Shown: piece after piece, positions 50,409 through 59,039 of the stretch
Layout: each line of letters begins with the position of its first letter
Position numbering within the stretch: position 1 is the first letter of the stretch
Assembly: GCA_934617065.1 (NCBI GenBank)
Contig: CAKTTY010000001.1
Location: 248,001-312,000, forward strand
Origin: an uncultured Eggerthellaceae bacterium
GTDB taxonomy: Bacteria; Actinomycetota; Coriobacteriia; Coriobacteriales; Eggerthellaceae
Length of the DNA stretch: 64,000 bases
Reading direction: 5' to 3'
Position numbers and translations under genes: made by a program
Notes under the pieces: generated by a model
What the model was told of the DNA's origin: nothing
What the model saw: the letters and a program-made list of their open reading frames with translations, nothing else
The model's database searches: none

Positions 50409-51275
50409 ATGGGAATCGACATCAACATCTCCGGCGCAACTAAGCTCGTTGGCCTTGTAGGCTCTCCTGTTGAGCATTCTATGTCTCCAGTAATGCACAG
50501 CGATTCGTTCCAGAAGATGGGCGTGAATGCGGTTTATACGGCATTCGATGTAACACCCGATAAGCTTGCCGATGTCGTTAAGGGCTTGGCTGAAATGGGC
50601 GCGGTTGGCTACAACGTAACGATGCCCTGCAAGACATGCGTTGGTCAGTACCTTGACGAGCTGACCCCTGCAGCAGAGCTGATGGGCGCGGTAAATACTG
50701 TTGTTATTAAAGACGGTAAGTCCATCGGTCATAACACTGACGGTGCTGGTTTTGTTGAGAACCTTCGTCGTCATGGCTTTGATCCCGAAGGCAAGGTAGT
50801 AACCATTGTTGGCGCCGGTGGTGCAGGTTCCGCTATCTTCACCCAGCTTGCTCTTGACGGCGTTGCTTGCGTAAACGTTTTCAATCTTAAGGACGATTTC
50901 TGGGCTGCAACTCGTGAGCGTGTTGTTGATCTTTCTCACAAGACGGGCGTTCCTATGGTTTTGAACGACCTTGACAACAAGGAGCAGCTTGCACGTGCCG
51001 TGAAGAACTCCCAGCTCTTCATCAATGCAACCCGCGTTGGCATGCCTCCGCTGGACAACGAATGCACCATCGACGAAGAAATGCTGCATGATAACCTGTT
51101 CGTGGCGGACACCGTCTACGATCCGCGTGAGACCAAGCTCATCAAGATGGCAAAAGCCCATGGCTTGGAAACCGCTCCTGGCATCGAGATGCTTCTGCAG
51201 CAGGCAGCCCTAGGCGAAAAGATCTGGTTCGATATCGAGATGCCGACCGACTATATCGAGGAGAAGTACTTCTAG
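50409..51275 (+). CDS. Quinate/shikimate dehydrogenase (YdiB type, copy A)
   Basis: 288 residues. Substrate pocket GSPVEHSMSP (S24, S26), NVTMPCK with catalytic Lys75, GAVNT (N96), GHNTDG (D111), dinucleotide loop GAGGAGSA, and FNLKDDFW after beta-2. That last segment resembles the FNRRDEFF of E. coli YdiB, which accepts NAD and uses quinate as well as shikimate. The C-terminal LLQQAALGEKIWF matches. The full active-site set indicates an active enzyme, unlike the homologue at 18.4 kb. It lies downstream of Gfo copy 1 and upstream of LysR copy 2, and probably serves catabolism rather than aromatic biosynthesis. Confidence 0.92.
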   Translation: MGIDINISGATKLVGLVGSPVEHSMSPVMHSDSFQKMGVNAVYTAFDVTPDKLADVVKGLAEMGAVGYNVTMPCKTCVGQYLDELTPAAELMGAVNTVVIKDGKSIGHNTDGAGFVENLRRHGFDPEGKVVTIVGAGGAGSAIFTQLALDGVACVNVFNLKDDFWAATRERVVDLSHKTGVPMVLNDLDNKEQLARAVKNSQLFINATRVGMPPLDNECTIDEEMLHDNLFVADTVYDPRETKLIKMAKAHGLETAPGIEMLLQQAALGEKIWFDIEMPTDYIEEKYF

Positions 51276-51298
51276 TTCTCGTTTTCATCTTCCGATTG

Positions 51299-51332
51299 AG
51301 CCCCGGCGTCAACGACGTCGGGGCTTTCTTCT
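51299..51332 (+). terminator. Terminator after YdiB-type copy A
   Basis: AGCCCCG-GCGT / ACGT-CGGGGCT stem then TTTCTTCTTT. Confidence 0.85.
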
Positions 51333-51346
51333 TTATCTGCAGGCGG

Positions 51347-51366
51347 AATCATTCATTGCGATGATT
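51347..51366 (+). promoter_or_regulatory. Dyad before LysR copy 2
   Basis: AATCAT - 8 bases - ATGATT, 87 bases before the LysR start. Candidate autoregulatory site. Confidence 0.4.
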
Positions 51367-51453
51367 GATTTACGGATAATTCATAACTTTTCTGTTCAAA
51401 TAATCTACAATCGGTTCGAAAGAATTAAAACTCAGCATTAAGGAGACTTTCAG

Positions 51454-52359
51454 ATGAGACTTGATTACCTGAGGTACTTCGATCATCTAGCTGAGGTATT
51501 GAACTACACTCGTGCAGCCGAAGACCTCTACATTGCACAACCGACGCTTTCGGTGGCTATCAAGCGTATGGAAAAAGAGCTTGGCATCAAGTTGTTTCAA
51601 CGCAGCGAGGGCTCAACGCGCATTGAACTTACTGAAATGGGCAAGGCGTATCACGAGTATGTCGCATTGGCGTTGAAGGACTTGGACAAGGGGCTGCGCA
51701 TTGCTCGTGAAATCCAGGGAGAGATGAACTCTTCAGTTCGCGTTGGAACGATCTATGCTATGCAGGGACGTTTCTGGTCCGAGGCCATTGAGTCTTTTAT
51801 CTCTTCTTCGCAGGTAAAGCCCAAAATTGCTATCGAGCAGGCATTTTCCCCGGAGTTGACCCAGCGTTTGCGCAAGGGCGACATCGACGTGGCGTTTTGC
51901 TCCCGCGTGGAAGGGTGCGATGATTTCAACCATGTATTGGTTTGGTCGCAGCCGCTTGTTTTGGGTGTTCATAAGGACAGCCCCCTTGCAAAACGAAAGA
52001 GCATTAACCTTTCTGAGCTTGGCGGCAAGGAAGTGCTTACCTACAGCTCTTCTTCTCCGACCGATTCGTCTATCACGAACCTTCTGCCTTTGGACAGCAT
52101 GAATCTGCGTCGTGAGTATGCAGACGAGATCACTATGTGTTCGCTGGTAACTTCGAGTAAAGACAAAATGGCGCTCTTTTGCTATTCCTTCTTGGTCTCG
52201 GCCTTCCAAGATGTTGTCTGCTTGCGCATCAACGATTTGCCGGCAGATTTCCACAAGGTGTATCTGACCAGCCGAAGGGAAACGCACCCTAAAGTGGTAG
52301 ATGACTTCATCGAGTTCATGAGCGCCTACCGATTCCCGAACATCATGTCCCAACAATAG
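51454..52359 (+). CDS. LysR family transcriptional regulator (copy 2)
   Basis: 301 residues after AAGGAGAC. HTH LRYFDHLAEVLNYTRAAEDLYIAQPTLSVAIKRMEKELGIKLFQR and an effector domain (IEQAFSPELTQRLRKGDIDVAFCSR) closely parallel copy 1, so both probably sense related ligands. It lies between the YdiB-type dehydrogenase and the CoA-transferase. Confidence 0.92.
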   Translation: MRLDYLRYFDHLAEVLNYTRAAEDLYIAQPTLSVAIKRMEKELGIKLFQRSEGSTRIELTEMGKAYHEYVALALKDLDKGLRIAREIQGEMNSSVRVGTIYAMQGRFWSEAIESFISSSQVKPKIAIEQAFSPELTQRLRKGDIDVAFCSRVEGCDDFNHVLVWSQPLVLGVHKDSPLAKRKSINLSELGGKEVLTYSSSSPTDSSITNLLPLDSMNLRREYADEITMCSLVTSSKDKMALFCYSFLVSAFQDVVCLRINDLPADFHKVYLTSRRETHPKVVDDFIEFMSAYRFPNIMSQQ

Positions 52360-52787
52360 GCGCGCCTTCCTGTTTGGATTTGGGCTAGGGGGTCCTAGGT
52401 GGGCATGTTGTTCCGAAGAGCCAGGCGCCTGCGGTGCTAAATGCCGCTTCACTTTTCCGTCCCGCTGGCTGGCAGCAGCGGACGGGGCTTTTGCGGCGGC
52501 AAACGGCGTATGTGGTGGTCATTGCGTTTGGTTTGAGGGGCGCAGGTGGGCAATTTGAGCCAAGATGACCGATATTCGGTGGAAATCAGTACCAATTTCT
52601 GGGTAAAATCGCAACTTTTCGAAAAAAAATACCCAATCCCGAATTACTGACCGTCCCAACGAGAACCGAGGATACCGATACTTAATAAGGTAATGTTGTT
52701 TGCCTTGAGTGCAGCGTGCGCGGTCTTCCGACAGCTTTCCCAAGGTGAATTTCATGGGTTTGTGATAATGGAAGGAGAACAGTCTGT
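52360..52787. other. Intergenic region LysR copy 2 / CoA-transferase
   Basis: About 430 bases without a gene. It contains a terminator at 52457-52492 and, at about 52560-52660, AT-rich DNA with similarity to the palindromic element at 30.6 kb (shared TTGCGATT, ATATCGG and poly-A/T tracts). The CoA-transferase promoter should lie after 52680. Confidence 0.5.
52457..52492 (+). terminator. Terminator after LysR copy 2
   Basis: CCGTCC-CGCTG pairs with CAGCG-GACGG (one bulged base), followed by GGCTTTT. Confidence 0.75.
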
Positions 52788-54101
52788 ATGTCCACTACAG
52801 ATAAACTCAACGGCTTCGGCCCTCTCGCAGGTGTCAAAGTTGTAGAACTCTGCGAATGGGTTGCCGCTCCTGCTGCAGTACGCTGCCTGTCCGAAATGGG
52901 CGCTACTGTCATCAAGACCGAGCCCCTGCACGGCGACGCTCAGCGCACCCAGGGTCCTGGCTTCGGTTGCGAAAAGAACGACTACGAAGATCCTACGTTC
53001 GACCTGAACAACACCAACAAGGACCTCGTTGCCATCAACCTCAAGGACGAGGACGGCATGAAGTTCATGAAGAAGCTTCTTGCTGACGCTGACGTTTTCG
53101 TTGTTAACCTGCGTGACAAGGCTCTGAAGAAGCTTGGTCTCGACTGGGAAACCATTCATGCTGAGTTCCCCCACCTGATCTGGGCTCAGATGCGCGGCTA
53201 TGGCGAATTCGGCCCCGAGAAGGATTCTCCTGGTTATGACGCAGTATGCTGGGCTGCTCGTGGCGGCGTTGCTAACGTTTTCCGTGAGAAGGATCAGTCT
53301 CCTGCTATCGCTCCTCAGGCATTCGGCGACAACAACGCTGCGTGCATGCTGGCTGGCGGCATTTGCGCTGCTCTGTTCAATCGCACCCGCACCGGCGTGG
53401 GCGATAAGGTTGTAACCAACCTCTATGCTGCTGCAATCTTCGCATCTGACATCGGCATCTGCGCTCAGCAGTTCGGCGCTGACTATCCTAAGTCCCGCAC
53501 CGACGTACCCAACCCCTTCAACAACACCTATCGCACCTCTGACGACAAGTGGATCTACATCTGCATGCCTCAGTACGACAAGTACTACGCAATGATGATG
53601 GAGCTCTTCGGCCGTCAGGACCAGGTAGACAACGTTGATACCCGCGACCTGTCCCACCTCAAGGCTTCCGGCAAGAACAAGGAAGTTATCGGTTGGCTCG
53701 AAGAGGCATTCGCAAAGCAGCCGTTTGAGTACTGGATGGAGCAGTTCCGCGAGCATCAGGTACCGGCCCAGAAGCTCTTCCGCTTCCCCGACATCCTGCG
53801 TGACGAAGAGGCTTACATCAACGACTCCCTGCGTACCGTTGAGTACGACGAGTTCGGCAAGCATGCTCTGCCTATGACTCCGCTCCGCTTCGAGTCTGCT
53901 GGCGATCCTCCGGTTATCCTGGCAAAGCCCATTGGCTACCACACCAAGGAAATCATGGAGAAGTACGGCTATTCCGAGGACGAGATCAAGGCTATCGAGG
54001 ACAAGGGCGGCGTTGGCATCTACCACGGCGAGCCTATCCCCGACACCATCTTCAAGTCTAAGCGCCAGGAAGCTGGCGACGCAGCTTGCACTTGGGAATA
54101 A
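52788..54101 (+). CDS. Class III (CaiB/BaiF) CoA-transferase, FldA-like
   Basis: 437 residues after GGAAGGAG. LAGVKVVELCEWVAAPAAVRCLSEMGATVIKTE is the family's N-terminal Rossmann start. FDLNNTNKDLVAINLK and GYD151AVCWAARGG hold the conserved contacts, with Asp151 the expected nucleophile. Length, the AAPAA start and the Asn-Pro-Phe block VPNPFNNTYRTSDDKWIYICMPQYDKYY recall FldA (cinnamoyl-CoA:phenyllactate CoA-transferase). It therefore probably activates a ring-bearing carboxylic acid by moving CoA from a product thioester. The substrate here is unknown. It is flanked by LysR copy 2 and the second Gfo gene. Confidence 0.9.
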   Translation: MSTTDKLNGFGPLAGVKVVELCEWVAAPAAVRCLSEMGATVIKTEPLHGDAQRTQGPGFGCEKNDYEDPTFDLNNTNKDLVAINLKDEDGMKFMKKLLADADVFVVNLRDKALKKLGLDWETIHAEFPHLIWAQMRGYGEFGPEKDSPGYDAVCWAARGGVANVFREKDQSPAIAPQAFGDNNAACMLAGGICAALFNRTRTGVGDKVVTNLYAAAIFASDIGICAQQFGADYPKSRTDVPNPFNNTYRTSDDKWIYICMPQYDKYYAMMMELFGRQDQVDNVDTRDLSHLKASGKNKEVIGWLEEAFAKQPFEYWMEQFREHQVPAQKLFRFPDILRDEEAYINDSLRTVEYDEFGKHALPMTPLRFESAGDPPVILAKPIGYHTKEIMEKYGYSEDEIKAIEDKGGVGIYHGEPIPDTIFKSKRQEAGDAACTWE

Positions 54102-54123
54102 GCTGAATTCGTAGTTGCTTATT

Positions 54124-54157
54124 AAGAAAGGCCACCCTTGGGTGGCCTTTCTTTTTT
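54124..54157. terminator. Terminator between CoA-transferase and convergent Gfo copy 2
   Basis: AAAGGCCACC / GGTGGCCTTT stem then CTTTTTT. The stem is nearly identical to the terminator at 56631. Confidence 0.92.
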
Positions 54158-54216
54158 GATGAGCTTTTTACGCTTCGGCGTATTGCCGAGAATTTGGAAA
54201 GCTTGATTCTCAGTAA

Positions 54217-55272
54217 TTAGCGGATTTCAACTATTTTGCCGGATTTCGCCGATTCAATGGTCGCATTAATAACCTTAAGAGAGTCAAGCCCCTGCTCTCC
54301 GGTGCAACGTGGGGTGCTGGCTCTTCCGGCGCACAGATCGATGAAATGCAGTATTTCCGATTCCATAGGATTGTTTGGCTCGACGCTGAATACTTCCTTC
54401 TCGAGCGGATGCCGCCAGCCATACTCTTCGTCTTTGTCGGATGGGTAATGATAGAAGGTCATGGACGGGAATCCGAACGAACCCTTTGTGCCGAAAATAT
54501 GCATCGAATCTGGGCCAAGCTCCTGTGCCCACTGTTCGTTTTCCCCTGCCAGTAAGTCGTAATTCCACGGAGAGGGTGTACCGTCTGAAATGAAGTACGT
54601 TGCGGTAGCTCCTCCCTCGAACTCGAATAGGGCCGACACGGAATCTTCTGCGTTGTAGCCTCTAATGGTGTTGCGCTTTGCGGCATATACCCTTGTAGCC
54701 TTCATGTTCAAGACGTTGTTCAAATCGTCGAGGTCGTGAATGGCATTGACCAGCAAGATGGCTCCCTCAGGCTCTTTATGCCATTCTGCATCCCAGTAGT
54801 GCTTTTCTTTTGCGATCGCAAAACTGCTCTGAATGCCAATGATGTCTCCAAGTTTCCCTGTTGCGAGGAATTCCTTGAGAAAGAGAAACAAGTTCGAAGA
54901 GCGACGGTGATGGCCGATTAAGAGTGTTGCATTGTGCTCGTTGCAACAATCGATAATCGCTTGACCTTCTTCCGGCGTGTTGGCGATGGGCTTCTCAAGG
55001 AGAATGTTCTTTATACCAGCCTCGCAGCAGGCTTTTGTTGCGGAAAGATGGAGGCTGTTCGGAAGGGCAATAGCCACTCCGTCGAGCGTCTCATTTGCAA
55101 GAAGATCGTTGTAGTCTTCGTAGAGCTTTGCTCCAACTTCGTTGGCCACATCGATCGCTTGTTGGCCGAATCCTGCGACTGCGGTTAGCTCAACTTCATC
55201 GTTTTCCTTGAAAAGGCGAGCGATTCGTGCACCCTGGTTTAAGCCGAATACAGCCATTTTGATTTTGCTCAT
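54217..55272 (-). CDS. Gfo/Idh/MocA family oxidoreductase (copy 2)
   Basis: 351 residues. It is collinear with copy 1 at 49151: AVFGLNQGARIAR, LLEKPIANTPEE (EKP), GHHRRSSNLF, NAIHDLDDLN and a C-terminal TPRCTGEQGLDSLKVINA. The shared unusual GLNQG loop and NAIHD motif show that the two form one subfamily. It faces a YdiB-type gene divergently across a 470-base control region, whereas copy 1 is in line with its partner. The substrate is probably a cyclitol or hydroaromatic compound, by inference. Confidence 0.88.
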   Translation of the reverse strand: MSKIKMAVFGLNQGARIARLFKENDEVELTAVAGFGQQAIDVANEVGAKLYEDYNDLLANETLDGVAIALPNSLHLSATKACCEAGIKNILLEKPIANTPEEGQAIIDCCNEHNATLLIGHHRRSSNLFLFLKEFLATGKLGDIIGIQSSFAIAKEKHYWDAEWHKEPEGAILLVNAIHDLDDLNNVLNMKATRVYAAKRNTIRGYNAEDSVSALFEFEGGATATYFISDGTPSPWNYDLLAGENEQWAQELGPDSMHIFGTKGSFGFPSMTFYHYPSDKDEEYGWRHPLEKEVFSVEPNNPMESEILHFIDLCAGRASTPRCTGEQGLDSLKVINATIESAKSGKIVEIR

Positions 55273-55742
55273 AACTCCCCCTATGTTGGCTATGTGATCC
55301 CCTGTGCTTAGGATAGGGGGGACGACAGGTGCAAACCAGTAAATAGTGTTTATTAAAGATTGAGAAACATAATAAGCAATAGTCGATGGAGGGGATGATG
55401 TGGGGAAATAGTTATAGTTGCAGGATTGCCCGTAATGTTCGAATTGGGTAATAACGAATTAATCTATGCTGCCGAAGATTCATTCTACTCATCTCCTGTT
55501 GTGCGCAAATGGAGTTCGGCCGTTCATTGTTGCCTAGCTTCTCATTTTCGCAATGGAGGTTTCCCTGATATCCAATTTGTAAGGGGATAGTTTGACGCTG
55601 AAAAGAATTGTTCTGTTCCGAAATGACTATTTTGCTCTTGGAATTGGAAACAACTCGCATGGCTACTATATTTGAGGCAGGGAGAAGATTAACGCGAACA
55701 GTACCAACAGACGTTTATCTTATTAATTTAAGGAGGGCGATC
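55273..55742. other. Shared control region between divergent Gfo copy 2 and YdiB-type copy B
   Basis: About 470 bases with no supported gene. It is AT-rich near 55330-55400 and 55690-55740. Promoters for both genes must lie here. I saw no long perfect dyad like those of the neighbouring genes. Confidence 0.45.
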
Positions 55743-56612
55743 ATGGGAATTGATTTGACTGTTTCAGGGGAAACAAAGCTGACGGGTCTCGTCGGTGGGT
55801 CGGGGATTACCAGTTCTTTTTCCCCGCGTATGCACACTGCTTCTTTTGCTGAGGTTGGTGTTGACGCGGTGTATTTGAGCTTTCCGATCACACCAGAAAT
55901 GCTTGGTGACGTTGTGCGCGGGCTTCAGGATATTGCCGTCGGATACAACGTAACGATGCCGTACAAAACCTATATCTGTGAACTTCTGGATGGGCTTTCT
56001 CCCGCTGCAAGGCTTATGGGCGCTGTAAATACCGTTGTTGTCAAGGATGGAAAATCGTACGGTCATAATACCGATGGTGCCGGGTTCAGCGAAAACCTCC
56101 GTCTGCACGGGTTCGATCCTTCTGGGAAAAAGGTGACGATCGTCGGCGCGGGCGGGGCTGGTTCTGCTGTTTCAACCCAACTTGCCCTTGATGGAGCTGC
56201 CTCAATTTCAATTTTCAACATACGTGATGAGTTTTGGGACAAAACCATAACCCGCATTGAGTCGCTTTCAAAAGAGACAGGGGTAAAAGTTACTCTGAGC
56301 GATCTTGCCGAGAGGGATCATCTTGCTTCCTCCATTGCGGAGTCTGACTTGTTTGTTAACGCGACTCGTGTTGGCGCTGGCGACTTGATTGATCAATGCG
56401 TGATCGACGAAGACATGCTCCATGAAGGTCTTACCGTTGCCGATACGGTTTACAACCCTGTTGAGTCGAAGCTGATCAAGATGGCGAAAGCCCATGGTCT
56501 TGCGGCATATGGCGGCTTGGGCATGCTTCTTCAGCAAGCTGCTCTTGCTGAGAAGATCTGGTTTGGGACGGATATGCCCATTGAGCTTATTCGAGAAAAA
56601 CTGTTTTCGTAA
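55743..56612 (+). CDS. Quinate/shikimate dehydrogenase (YdiB type, copy B)
   Basis: 289 residues from the ATG after AAGGAGGG; the open frame starts 45 codons earlier. Catalytic set Lys75 (NVTMPYK), N96 (GAVNT), D111 (GHNTDG), loop GAGGAGSA, FNIRDEFW after beta-2, and C-terminal MLLQQAALAEKIWFG. It differs from copy A in the substrate-entry loop, GGSGITSSFSP against GSPVEHSMSP, which may change specificity. Paired divergently with Gfo copy 2. Confidence 0.92.
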   Translation: MGIDLTVSGETKLTGLVGGSGITSSFSPRMHTASFAEVGVDAVYLSFPITPEMLGDVVRGLQDIAVGYNVTMPYKTYICELLDGLSPAARLMGAVNTVVVKDGKSYGHNTDGAGFSENLRLHGFDPSGKKVTIVGAGGAGSAVSTQLALDGAASISIFNIRDEFWDKTITRIESLSKETGVKVTLSDLAERDHLASSIAESDLFVNATRVGAGDLIDQCVIDEDMLHEGLTVADTVYNPVESKLIKMAKAHGLAAYGGLGMLLQQAALAEKIWFGTDMPIELIREKLFS

Positions 56613-56630
56613 TTTGCCTCTCTTCTCCTC

Positions 56631-56662
56631 GAAAGGCCACCTTCGGGTGGCCTTTCTTTTTT
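56631..56662 (+). terminator. Terminator after YdiB-type copy B
   Basis: GAAAGGCCACC / GGTGGCCTTTC stem then TTTTT. Confidence 0.92.
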
Positions 56663-56697
56663 GTGTCGAGAAGATGACGAAAGAACGTTTTGAATAA

Positions 56698-56750
56698 AGT
56701 CCGTGTTCGGACTAACTATACTACTCTTTTGAGATAGTCCGACATTGGAC
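56698..56750 (+). promoter_or_regulatory. MarR operator pair
   Basis: Perfect dyad AGTCCG-TGTT-CGGACT at 56698-56713 and a second AGTCC-GACAT-TGGAC at 56736-56750, both directly before the MarR start. The second overlaps the probable transcription start/ribosome-site region. TATACT at 56718-56723 between them is a candidate -10 box. Confidence 0.8.
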
Positions 56751-56762
56751 GAAAGGAGCAGA

Positions 56763-57251
56763 GTGGACGCTGAAAACAGAAGCGAAGAAAGTGTGATGGA
56801 TTTCCTTACGCCTCTTCTTGCTCAGTTCGACAAAATCTATTATGACCTGGCTAAACGTCACGGTGAATCATACTTTGGCATGTGGGTGCTTGAAGAAATT
56901 GGAGACAGGCCAGAAGGGGTAACCCAAAAACAGCTGTGCGATATTTTGTATTCGCCTAAGCAGACGGTGAATTCCGTTGTTGCGTCCTTTGTGCGACGTG
57001 GCTTGGTGGAAACGAAGCCCAATAGTAGCGATGGAAGAAGCAAGCTCCATGTACTTACAGTGACAGGTAAGGAAAAGCTCGATGCGATTCGCCGTGATGA
57101 GCGCATGCTTGGAATCTATTCGCTGAATGGAGTGAGTAGGGAAGAGCTCGACCAGGTGCGAAGAGTTCTGTGCAGTATTGCTGATCGTTGTACTCAGGGA
57201 GTTGCGTTTCTTAACGCTAATGAACCCTTTCCTTGGGAAGGCGGGGAATAG
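56763..57251 (+). CDS. MarR family transcriptional regulator
   Basis: 162 residues from the GTG after AAAGGAG; an upstream TTG six codons earlier is in the operator and less likely. Winged helix: YFGMWVLEEIGDRPEGVTQKQLCDILYSPKQTVNSVVASFVRRGLVETKPNSSDGRSKLHVLTVTGKEKLD. It probably represses itself and the efflux gene that starts 3 bases after its stop, released by a toxic compound. The paired operators immediately upstream support this. Confidence 0.92.
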   Translation: MDAENRSEESVMDFLTPLLAQFDKIYYDLAKRHGESYFGMWVLEEIGDRPEGVTQKQLCDILYSPKQTVNSVVASFVRRGLVETKPNSSDGRSKLHVLTVTGKEKLDAIRRDERMLGIYSLNGVSREELDQVRRVLCSIADRCTQGVAFLNANEPFPWEGGE

Positions 57252-57253
57252 GC

Positions 57254-58810
57254 GTGGCTAGCGAAGAAGCAAGCACTAAAGGTTCGGTCTTGGCGCATGA
57301 GCCTTCACGGCGTACTGTGATCGCCGTATTTGTGGCACTCATGGTTTGCGAGGTTATCGGTTCGCTTGATCAGACCATTGTGTCCACGGCCCTTCCAACC
57401 ATTGTGGGCGATCTGGGTGGCGTCAACCATATGCTGTGGGTTATCGCGGCATATGTACTGACATGCACAATCACTATGCCGGTATATGGCAAGATAGGCG
57501 ACATGATTGGCAGGAAAGGCCTGTTCATCATCGCATCGGTGCTGTTCCTGGTCGGTTCGATCATGTGCGGTGCCGCAAACGACATGGCAATGCTCATTGC
57601 GGGTCGTGCGGTTGCCGGTTTGGGCGATGGCGGCTTGCTGGTGCTTTCTCAGGCCATTGTGGCCGATATCGTCCCGGCGCGTAAACGTGCCCTGTATTTG
57701 AACATCATGGGAATCGGCTGGGCGGTGCCCATGCTGGTGGGTCCTCTATTGGGCGGAGTCTTCACCGACTTGATTAGCTGGCGTTGGGCGTTCTGGATGA
57801 ATATCCCGCTTACGGTGTTCTCTATTGCTATTTCGGCGGTGCTGTTGCCTACGTATCGCAAGCGCGAATCCCTTGCGAACTTTGACTATTGGGGGATCGC
57901 GTTTGTTGCCGCTGCGGTTTGCGCGCTCACCTTGACCACATCATGGGGCGGAGTTGAGTATGCCTGGAATAGTCCCGTGATCATTTGCCTGATAGCTGCT
58001 GCGATTCTGCTTGCCGTGTTGTTTGCCGTTGCCGAGGCAAAGGCGAAGCACCCCATCATGCCGTTGTTCCTGTTCAAGAACAGAAACTTTATGCTCACCA
58101 CGATAGGTGGGTTTATCATCCTTTTCGCTACGATGGCGGCAATGTCGTATCTGCCTACGTATTTCCAGATTACCCACGGCTTGAGCGCCACGGCAGCGGG
58201 ATACATGGAAGTGCCTATGAGCATCGCGTATCTAGTTGCCTCGATTATTTCTGGCGTGCTGATCAGCAAAAGCGGGCGCTACAAGAAGTTGATGGCAGTG
58301 AGCTTCGTTATTGCTGCGGTGGGTACCGTGCTCATCACGACGCTAACTGCCGATACTACGGTGGTGCTGGCGGGACTCTATCTGGCTATTATGGGCTTTG
58401 GCATGGGATTGAGCTTTGAAGTGCTGGTGCTCATTGTCCAGAATGAGTTTTCAGCGGATATGGTTGGGGTTGCAACCAGTGCCACGAACTTCTTCCGCGA
58501 AATTGGCACCACCTTGGGTGCTTCTGTTGCCGGTGCCTTGTTTACGGCCAATATCGCAAGTCAGATGGCGAACAAACTAGCTCCTTTCGGCGGAATTGCT
58601 GCTTTGGACTTTGATGCCAATTCGCTTACCCCTGCGCTGGTAAGGACTTTGCCCGATGAGCTGCAGCACGCGGTTGCCGTGGCGTACAACGATGCCCTGA
58701 TGCCGGTGTTCCTGCTCATGGTTCCCCTAACGGTAGTGGCTGGCTTGCTTATGATTGCGCTGAAGGAAAAACCGCTCGCAGATTCGCTTCGTGATCAAGG
58801 CCTAAAGTAG
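57254..58810 (+). CDS. DHA2-type (EmrB/QacA) multidrug MFS efflux pump
   Basis: 518 residues from a GTG after AAGGCGGGG, 3 bases after the MarR gene. Fourteen helices. Motif SLDQTIVSTALPTIVGDLGG in TM1, WVIAAYVLTCTITMPVYGKIGDMIGRKG spanning TM2-3, and antiporter motif C-like GWAVPMLVGPLLGGVFTDLISWRWAFWMN are typical of proton-driven drug exporters. Substrate unknown. Confidence 0.93.
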   Translation: MASEEASTKGSVLAHEPSRRTVIAVFVALMVCEVIGSLDQTIVSTALPTIVGDLGGVNHMLWVIAAYVLTCTITMPVYGKIGDMIGRKGLFIIASVLFLVGSIMCGAANDMAMLIAGRAVAGLGDGGLLVLSQAIVADIVPARKRALYLNIMGIGWAVPMLVGPLLGGVFTDLISWRWAFWMNIPLTVFSIAISAVLLPTYRKRESLANFDYWGIAFVAAAVCALTLTTSWGGVEYAWNSPVIICLIAAAILLAVLFAVAEAKAKHPIMPLFLFKNRNFMLTTIGGFIILFATMAAMSYLPTYFQITHGLSATAAGYMEVPMSIAYLVASIISGVLISKSGRYKKLMAVSFVIAAVGTVLITTLTADTTVVLAGLYLAIMGFGMGLSFEVLVLIVQNEFSADMVGVATSATNFFREIGTTLGASVAGALFTANIASQMANKLAPFGGIAALDFDANSLTPALVRTLPDELQHAVAVAYNDALMPVFLLMVPLTVVAGLLMIALKEKPLADSLRDQGLK

Positions 58811-59039
58811 CGGATTGCGCCCGTCCGATTTCGAAGCGCGCACGGGTAATTGCTCGATTCATTTCCGCGGCAAAGGGAAAAAGCGCTATGTCATGGGTTT
58901 TGAGGACGTGCACCTTCCCTTTGCCGTCAATTCGCGTTTTTGTCTTGCCAAGCCGTTATTATGTTCAAAAGGGATTACTCTTCTCAGGCAAAGCGCGCAA
59001 TGCTGCCTGGTACGAAGTTAGTTTTTAAGGAGAGGGTTT

